Part shown: piece after piece, positions 12,165 through 16,582 of the stretch
Numbering within the stretch: the first letter of the stretch is position 1
Layout of the letters: each line of letters begins with the position of its first letter
NCBI GenBank assembly: GCA_035627675.1
Contig: DASPLH010000237.1
Coordinates: forward strand, 1 to 16,582
Length of the DNA: 16,582 bases
Origin: DASPLH01 sp035627675
GTDB taxonomy: Bacteria > Acidobacteriota > Terriglobia > Terriglobales > Acidobacteriaceae
Direction of reading: 5' to 3'
Notes under the pieces: generated by a model
What the model was told of the DNA's origin: nothing
What the model saw: the letters and a program-made list of their open reading frames with translations, nothing else
Database searches by the model: none
Position numbers and translations under genes: made by a program

Positions 12165-13228
12165 TGTTCCACCGCCTTCTGCTGTTCTGGACGGAAACGC
12201 TGGTCATACTCCTTCTTCGTCAGAATCTCGCGGGAGTCCAGGCGGTAGCGGATGCGCTCGTAATACTCGACAAAGCGCTCCTGCTCTTTCGGGTCGGACT
12301 GGCTGGCGATCTGCGCCCGCTGGAGCATCTCTTCCGCGCGCGTCTTGTACTGGTCGTCGCCGGTCACCGCGTACTTGCACGCGAGCGCGCTCGCCATTCC
12401 TCCCAGGTTCATTGGCGAGTCTGGATCCTTCTTCAGGCGCTCCTCTTCGAGCGCGAGGAACCTGTCATAGTCGCGCATCTCGAATGCAACGCCCGACTGC
12501 AACTCCTGCTCGGCCTCGGTCAGGTACTGCCATTCGGGATACACGCTGCGAGCCTGGCGAACTTGGTCGAGCGCCGCAGCCGCCGATTCGGCGGAGTTCG
12601 CCGCCGCAACCAGCTCCGAAGCGCGGTCCACGCGCTTGAACGCCTCGCTGACTTCGTCCCAAAGCGCACCATGCTTTTCCGTGAACTTCCCGCCGTTATG
12701 CTTCTCCACCGCCTCCCACGCTTCGCCCGGCATTCCGGCGAAGATCCCGGCCTTGGCCAGCGTCAGGATGCACTTCTCGCAATCCGGGGCCAGGGCCACG
12801 ACCGATTGCAGCATGGGCACGGCTTCCCGGTACTGCTTCTGCTCCACCAGGTGCTCTGCGCGGTAGAAGTCCCGCGCCGCCTTGAAGTACTTCATCCCAT
12901 GCGCCAGCGAGAGGGCCAGCAGCACCAGCACTCCGGCCATCGAGGCCATCAGCCATGCCGGGTATCTGACGTTGTAAATCGACTCGGTACAGGCCGGGCA
13001 GTAGGGCGCGCCGCCGACTCGCCCGAACTCGCCGCTTCCCGCGTCGCCTTCGCACTTCGAGCAAATGCTCGGGTCCACCACACGTGCGATATCGAACTCT
13101 GCCTTGGCTTCTTGCAGCGAGCTGACCGTCTGGTCAGCGCACTTTTCGCAGTAGACCTGCTGGTTGATTTCGAAAAGCGAGTTAAGCGGCAACTTCAGTC
13201 CGCAACTGCAACATGCTTGTGAGCGCAT
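12161..13228 (-). CDS. Tandem zinc-knuckle membrane protein with TPR-like C-terminal domain
   Basis: 355 aa, no named family recognised. The N-terminus holds two zinc-binding modules with identical spacing: Cys6-x2-Cys9-x17-Cys27-x2-Cys30 and Cys56-x2-Cys59-x17-Cys77-x2-Cys80, the second ending in GGAPYCPAC as in LIM-like domains. One membrane segment follows (about 90-112, AWLMASMAGVLVLLALSLAHGM). The remaining 240 residues are helical with TPR-like repeats (YRAEHLVEQKQYREAVPMLQSVVALAPDCEKC; later EEMLQRAQIASQSDPKEQERFVEYYERI). This suggests a membrane-anchored adaptor that binds other proteins. Its stop overlaps the ATG of the M50-like protease, so the two are co-translated. ATG 13228 has only a weak ribosome site but a CATAAT box 8 bases upstream. 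The structural description is firm; the function is unknown. Confidence 0.85.
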   Translation of the reverse strand: MRSQACCSCGLKLPLNSLFEINQQVYCEKCADQTVSSLQEAKAEFDIARVVDPSICSKCEGDAGSGEFGRVGGAPYCPACTESIYNVRYPAWLMASMAGVLVLLALSLAHGMKYFKAARDFYRAEHLVEQKQYREAVPMLQSVVALAPDCEKCILTLAKAGIFAGMPGEAWEAVEKHNGGKFTEKHGALWDEVSEAFKRVDRASELVAAANSAESAAAALDQVRQARSVYPEWQYLTEAEQELQSGVAFEMRDYDRFLALEEERLKKDPDSPMNLGGMASALACKYAVTGDDQYKTRAEEMLQRAQIASQSDPKEQERFVEYYERIRYRLDSREILTKKEYDQRFRPEQQKAVEQ

Positions 13229-13236
13229 CGCCCCGC

Positions 13237-13242
13237 ATTATG
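13237..13242 (-). promoter_or_regulatory. -10 box of the zinc-knuckle/protease operon
   Basis: CATAAT on the minus strand, 8 bases before ATG 13228; no good -35 hexamer at 17 bases. If used, the mRNA would have almost no leader. Confidence 0.35.
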
Positions 13243-13329
13243 CCCAGCCTGCGCTGAAAGCAGGTAAAACAATCGTCCAAGCACGGCAAATCTTTCGTAA
13301 TCTTGAACGGACCAGCCGCGTCGTTTAGC

Positions 13330-13365
13330 GCAAACAAGAAAGGGCGTCGCGCATGCGACACCCTT
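13330..13365 (-). terminator. Rho-independent terminator after ahcY
   Basis: Read on the minus strand, AAGGGTGTCGC pairs with GCGACGCCCTT (11 bp, one G-U) around ATGC, followed by TCTTGTTT. It lies 20 bases after the ahcY stop and separates it from the zinc-knuckle operon. Confidence 0.88.
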
Positions 13366-13384
13366 GATCTTCCGATTGCGATTC

Positions 13385-14659
13385 TTATGTCCCTTCCGCC
13401 CAGCCGGCGAGGTACTCTTCCTGCTCCGGAGTCAGCCGATCGATCTTGATACCCATCGACTCCAGCTTCAGCCGGGCGACTCGCTTGTCGAGTTCGTCCG
13501 GAACCTTGTACACCTTCTTCTCCAGCGAGGCGTGGTTCTTCACCACGTACTCCACCGAGAGCGCCTGGTCCGCGAAACTCAGATCCATCACCGAGGCCGG
13601 GTGGCCTTCCGCGGCTGCGAGGTTGATCAGGCGGCCTTCCCCGAGCAGGTTGATCTTGCGGCCGTCCTTCATCGAGTACTCCTCGACGAAGCTGCGAGTG
13701 GTACGCTTCGAGCTTGACGTCTTCTCCAGCGCAGGGATGTCGATCTCGACGTTGAAGTGGCCGGAATTCGAGATGATCGCCCCGTCCTTCATCAGGTCGA
13801 AGTGCTCCCTGCGCAGCACGTTCTTGTTGCCCGTCACCGTACAGAAGACGTCGCCGATTTTCGCGGCTTCCTCCATCGACATCACTCGATGGCCGTCCAT
13901 CACGGCCTCGAGCGCCTTGGTCGGGTCGATTTCCGTCACGATCACTTCCGCCCCAAGCCCGCGGGCCCTCTGGGCAATGCCGCGGCCACACCAGCCATAG
14001 CCGGCCACAACGAACTTCGCGCCCGCCAGCAGCACGTTCGTTGCGCGCACGATGCCGTCAATCGTGGACTGGCCCGTTCCGTAACGGTTGTCGAACATGT
14101 GTTTTGTGTGGGCATCGTTCACCGCGATGATCGGGTATCTCAGCACGCCGTCGTTCGCCATGGCACGCAGGCGGATGACGCCGGTCGTCGTCTCTTCCGT
14201 GCCGCCGATCACGCCCTCGACGACGTCCTGGCGCTTCGTCAGCGCGATCGTCACCAGGTCGGCGCCGTCATCCATCGTGACGTGCGGCTTGTGGTCGAGC
14301 GCCGACATGATGTGGCGGTAGTAGGTGTCGTTATCCTCGCCCTTGATGGCATAAACCGAGATGCCGTAGTCGCGCACCAGAGAGGCCGCAACGTCGTCCT
14401 GCGTCGAGAGCGGGTTCGATGCGCAGAGCACCACCTCGGCGCCGCCGTCCCGCAGCGTGATCGCCAGGTTGGCCGTCTCGGCCGTGACGTGCAGGCACGC
14501 TGAGATGCGTATCCCCTTCAGCGGCTGCGTCTTGATGAAGTCTTTGCGGATGGTCTGAAGCACTTTCATCGACTGGTTCGCCCACTCGATGCGCTTCTTG
14601 CCGAGGTCCGCCAGCTCGATGCTCTTCACATCGCAGGGCACGTGCGTTGCGGTCGACAT
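13385..14659 (-). CDS. ahcY: Adenosylhomocysteinase (S-adenosylhomocysteine hydrolase)
   Basis: 424 aa. Splits S-adenosylhomocysteine, the product inhibitor of methyltransferases, into homocysteine and adenosine using bound NAD. Seen: the substrate region with CLHVTAETANLAITL, E/D residues in STQDDVAA, and NDAHTKHMFDNRYGTGQSTIDGI (Lys186 and Asp190 of the active site). The Rossmann motif is GYGWCGRG (220-227), followed by EIDPTKALEAVMDGH, and the C-terminal part has GRLINLAAAEGHPASVMDLSFADQ. Length is normal for the short bacterial/archaeal type without the ~40-residue insertion. ATG 14659 is preceded by AGAGGA about 5 bases away. metK lies upstream on the same strand, separated by 92 bases that contain a perfect palindrome. 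Firm call. Confidence 0.98.
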   Translation of the reverse strand: MSTATHVPCDVKSIELADLGKKRIEWANQSMKVLQTIRKDFIKTQPLKGIRISACLHVTAETANLAITLRDGGAEVVLCASNPLSTQDDVAASLVRDYGISVYAIKGEDNDTYYRHIMSALDHKPHVTMDDGADLVTIALTKRQDVVEGVIGGTEETTTGVIRLRAMANDGVLRYPIIAVNDAHTKHMFDNRYGTGQSTIDGIVRATNVLLAGAKFVVAGYGWCGRGIAQRARGLGAEVIVTEIDPTKALEAVMDGHRVMSMEEAAKIGDVFCTVTGNKNVLRREHFDLMKDGAIISNSGHFNVEIDIPALEKTSSSKRTTRSFVEEYSMKDGRKINLLGEGRLINLAAAEGHPASVMDLSFADQALSVEYVVKNHASLEKKVYKVPDELDKRVARLKLESMGIKIDRLTPEQEEYLAGWAEGT

Positions 14660-14704
14660 GGTTCCTCTTCTCCGTTCCGACTGTCATGGATGCCAAAAAT
14701 GAAT

Positions 14705-14732
14705 TCGGCGGAGACCACGTGGTCTCCGCCGA
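14705..14732. terminator. Perfect 28-bp palindrome between metK and ahcY (terminator-like)
   Basis: The arm TCGGCGGAGACCAC (14705-14718) is followed at once by its exact reverse complement (14719-14732). On the minus strand it is followed by AATTCATTTTTGG, and on the plus strand by TTTTG. It can act as an imperfect bidirectional terminator or attenuator in the metK-ahcY gap, or as a dyad binding site centred on CACGTG. Confidence 0.65.
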
Positions 14733-14751
14733 TTTTGTGCGTAAAGCCTGC

Positions 14752-15930
14752 TTACTTTTTCGCGGCCGTAGCCTGTGCGGCGAGGCCGGCGGCCTCACGC
14801 AGCTTCGCGGCCTTGTCGGTCGCTTCCCAGGTGAATTCCTTCTCGCTGCGGCCGAAGTGCCCGTACGCGGCCGTCTTGCGGTAGATCGGGCGGCGCAGGT
14901 CGAGCGACTCGATGATGCCTTTCGGCGTCAGCTGGAAGTTCGCGCGCACGATCTCCTGCAACTTCTCGCGCTCGATCTTGCCCGTTCCAAACGTCTCCAC
15001 CAGGACGCTGACCGGCTCGGCTACGCCGATGGCGTACGCAAGCTGGACTTCGCAGCGCTCCGCCAGCCCCGCGGCAACGATGTTCTTGGCGATGTAGCGA
15101 GCCATGTACGCCGCCGAACGGTCCACCTTTGTCGGGTCCTTGCCGCTGAACGCGCCACCGCCGTGACGGCCCATGCCGCCGTAGGTGTCCACGATGATCT
15201 TGCGGCCCGTCAGTCCGGAGTCGCCCATCGGTCCGCCGATCACGAAACGGCCGGTCGGATTGATGTGGTACTTGGTGTCCTGGTCGAGCAATTCCGCCGG
15301 CACCACCGCCTGGATGACGTTCTTGAGGATGTCGGCGCGGAGTTCGTCGTTGCTGACCGTCTCGGCGTGCTGGGTGGAGATGACAACGGCATCCACGCGA
15401 ACAGGCTTCAGGTTCTCGTCGTACTCAACCGTCACCTGCGACTTGCCGTCGGGGCGGAGATACGGCATCAGGCCGGACTTGCGAACTTCCGAAAGACGCT
15501 GCGTCAGCTTGTGCGCAAGCGAAATCGGGGCCGGCATCAGTTCCGGCGTCTCGTTGGACGCGTAGCCGAACATCATGCCCTGGTCGCCGGCGCCGCCGGT
15601 GTCCACGCCCATTGCGATGTCGCCGGACTGCTTGTTGATCGTCGAGATCACCGCGCAGGTGTTGGAGTCGAATCCATACAGCGCATTGTCGTAGCCGATG
15701 GCGGCAACGACGCCGCGGACCAGCGTCTGGAAGTCAACGTAGGCCTTGGTGGTGATTTCGCCGGCGATTACGACCAGTCCCGTCGCGGTCAGCGTTTCGC
15801 AAGCCACGCGGCTGTACGCGTCCTGCTGCAGGCAGGCGTCCAATATGGCGTCGGAGATCTGATCGGCGATTTTGTCGGGATGACCTTCGGTCACCGACTC
15901 AGACGTGAACAAAAAGCGGTTTGAAGACAA
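14752..15930 (-). CDS. metK: S-adenosylmethionine synthetase
   Basis: 392 aa, standard length. Makes SAM from methionine and ATP. Conserved features: FTSESVTEGHPDKIADQISDA at the N-terminus (His17, Asp19 for ATP/Mg), GAGDQG (113-118), the methionine/ATP segment MFGYASNETPELMP, and the phosphate loop GGGAFSGKDPTKVDRSAAY (257-275). The start is TTG at 15930: GAGGAGG lies 7 bases before it, and translation from there gives the usual N-terminus (MSSNRFLFTSESVTEGHPDK). ahcY follows on the same strand, so this is a SAM-synthesis/recycling unit. The leader has two hairpins, one involving the ribosome site. Firm call. Confidence 0.98.
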   Translation of the reverse strand: MSSNRFLFTSESVTEGHPDKIADQISDAILDACLQQDAYSRVACETLTATGLVVIAGEITTKAYVDFQTLVRGVVAAIGYDNALYGFDSNTCAVISTINKQSGDIAMGVDTGGAGDQGMMFGYASNETPELMPAPISLAHKLTQRLSEVRKSGLMPYLRPDGKSQVTVEYDENLKPVRVDAVVISTQHAETVSNDELRADILKNVIQAVVPAELLDQDTKYHINPTGRFVIGGPMGDSGLTGRKIIVDTYGGMGRHGGGAFSGKDPTKVDRSAAYMARYIAKNIVAAGLAERCEVQLAYAIGVAEPVSVLVETFGTGKIEREKLQEIVRANFQLTPKGIIESLDLRRPIYRKTAAYGHFGRSEKEFTWEATDKAAKLREAAGLAAQATAAKK

Positions 15931-15944
15931 GAGGCATCCTCCTC
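15931..15944 (-). promoter_or_regulatory. metK ribosome site within a short hairpin
   Basis: On the minus strand GAGG-AGGATG-CCTC places the Shine-Dalgarno sequence GAGGAGG in a 4-bp stem ending right before the TTG start. The stem is short, so the regulatory effect is speculative. Confidence 0.4.
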
Positions 15945-15961
15945 AGGATTACTCAGAACAC

Positions 15962-15989
15962 TTCGGCGGGTAAACCCACGGCAGCCGAA
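15962..15989 (-). promoter_or_regulatory. Structured element in the metK leader
   Basis: Minus strand: TTCGGC pairs with GCCGAA (6 bp) and inside it GGGT pairs with ACCC around TT, leaving a 6-base bulge TGCCGT. It does not fit SAM-I, SAM-II or SAH riboswitch patterns as I know them. Confidence 0.4.
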
Positions 15990-16009
15990 CCGAGCAGTGG
16001 AACTTAAAT

Positions 16010-16038
16010 CTTAAACCCGAACAGCTGGCAGCGCGCAA
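16010..16038 (-). promoter_or_regulatory. Candidate metK promoter
   Basis: Minus strand: TTGCGC (16033-16038), a 17-base spacer, then TTTAAG (16010-16015). Hexamer matches to sigma-70 are 3/6 and 4/6. It predicts a leader of about 70 nt. Confidence 0.4.
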
Positions 16039-16111
16039 GAAATCAGCCTTTTGCAGCCGTGCGCAGCGAATGGCGCCCTTGGTCGTCCGAAAGGCTGTCC
16101 CGCAGCCCGGA

Positions 16112-16582
16112 TCAGCGTTGCTTTTCGATCCCCGCCAGGGTGAAAGCGACCTCGCGCCGCTGCCCTGCCGGCCCGAGCGGCTCGACAGCTTTGCCGTTGT
16201 AGCTGACCTCGATGCCGCCCGCGTTCCCGACTACCAATCGGATGCGGTCGCTCCCGGCGAAGCTCTTCTCCTTCAGCGACTCGCTTGCCGGATCCAGAAC
16301 ACCCGAGAATGCCCTGTTGCCGTCCACGGTCACCGAGACCCACGCTGGCTGAGTAGCCCGGATCGAAACCCGAACCGGCTCGGTCGCACTGGTCTGGTCG
16401 GGCGCGGCAGGCTTCTGCTCCGGCCCGGTCGTATTCGCGTCAGGCGTCGTTGCCCCTGGGGCCGCGACATTCGGATCCGTGACACCCGGCTCCGCCGGCG
16501 CAGCGGCCTGTGGCTGTGTGGCATCCGGAATCAGAATCGGAACGACGGGCTGCGCGGCCGGTGCAGGTTCGGTGATTGCCGG
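16112..16582 (-). CDS. RodZ-like cell-shape protein, C-terminal part (5' end outside window)
   Basis: The frame is open to the window edge; 156 codons are visible. The last 85 residues (WVSVTVDGNRAFSGVLDPASESLKEKSFAGSDRIRLVVGNAGGIEVSYNGKAVEPLGPAGQRREVAFT) are the DUF4115 domain found at the C-terminus of RodZ. Key traits are W-V-S-V-x-V-D-G, the IRLVVGNAGGIEV strand pair and LGPAGQ. Before it lies a Pro/Ala/Thr-rich low-complexity linker of about 70 residues, expected for the periplasmic spacer of RodZ. The cytoplasmic HTH domain and the membrane helix would lie beyond the window. RodZ anchors MreB and supports rod shape. The internal GTG 16333 is not a real start, because the domain continues upstream of it. 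It ends 181 bases before the metK start; that gap holds the metK promoter and leader. Confidence 0.85.
   Translation of the reverse strand, partial: PAITEPAPAAQPVVPILIPDATQPQAAAPAEPGVTDPNVAAPGATTPDANTTGPEQKPAAPDQTSATEPVRVSIRATQPAWVSVTVDGNRAFSGVLDPASESLKEKSFAGSDRIRLVVGNAGGIEVSYNGKAVEPLGPAGQRREVAFTLAGIEKQR

Noticed and set aside
14647..15924. 425-aa plus-strand ORF opposite metK
   Set aside because: Antisense shadow of a highly conserved enzyme.
15931..16050. Known SAM or SAH riboswitch upstream of metK
   Set aside because: The expected conserved cores of SAM-I, SAM-II and SAH classes as I know them are not present.

Overview
The window looks like chromosomal DNA of a high-GC Gram-negative bacterium, most likely an Acidobacteriota (Terriglobia-like). 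This is inference. It rests on a RodZ-type cell-shape protein, TldD/TldE, secreted beta-rich proteins, several TTG/GTG starts, and intergenic repeats (CCCCACCC hairpins, GCTGAAT-type heptads) that I recall from acidobacterial genomes. No 16S gene or other decisive marker is present.

Layout. 1-1850 (+): the C-terminal part of a LacI-family regulator, then a secreted aldose 1-epimerase with its own SD/TTG start and a strong terminator; this is the end of a sugar-use cluster. 1851-2605: a possible small membrane protein between imperfect direct repeats, then tRNA-Ser(GGA) on the minus strand. 2606-4297 (-): bacterioferritin under its own promoter, and upstream of it a PilZ protein coupled to a LuxR-type regulator whose receiver domain lacks the phosphorylation residues. 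4365-10014 (-): GNAT acetyltransferase, ABC-F ATPase, TldD (HExxxH protease subunit) and TldE, with repeat elements between and inside the genes. 10077-11623 (+): divergently read RNase T2 and a secreted protein of unknown function. 11634-13228 (-): a start/stop-overlapping pair, a tandem zinc-knuckle/TM/TPR-like protein followed by a membrane HExxH protease. 13385-15930 (-): ahcY and metK of the S-adenosylmethionine cycle, separated by a perfect 28-bp palindrome. 16112-end (-): the C-terminal part of a RodZ-like protein.

How the genes work together. MetK makes SAM and AhcY removes the S-adenosylhomocysteine left after methylation. TldD and TldE form one heterodimeric peptidase. PilZ and the degenerate regulator may link c-di-GMP to transcription. 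The zinc-knuckle protein and the membrane protease are probably partners.

Most of the window is housekeeping or accessory chromosome. I see no CRISPR array, phage or transposase. The best candidates for something undescribed are the zinc-knuckle/M50-like protease pair, the phosphorylation-independent regulator next to PilZ, and the repeat elements at the tldD/tldE junction and inside the ABC-F gene.
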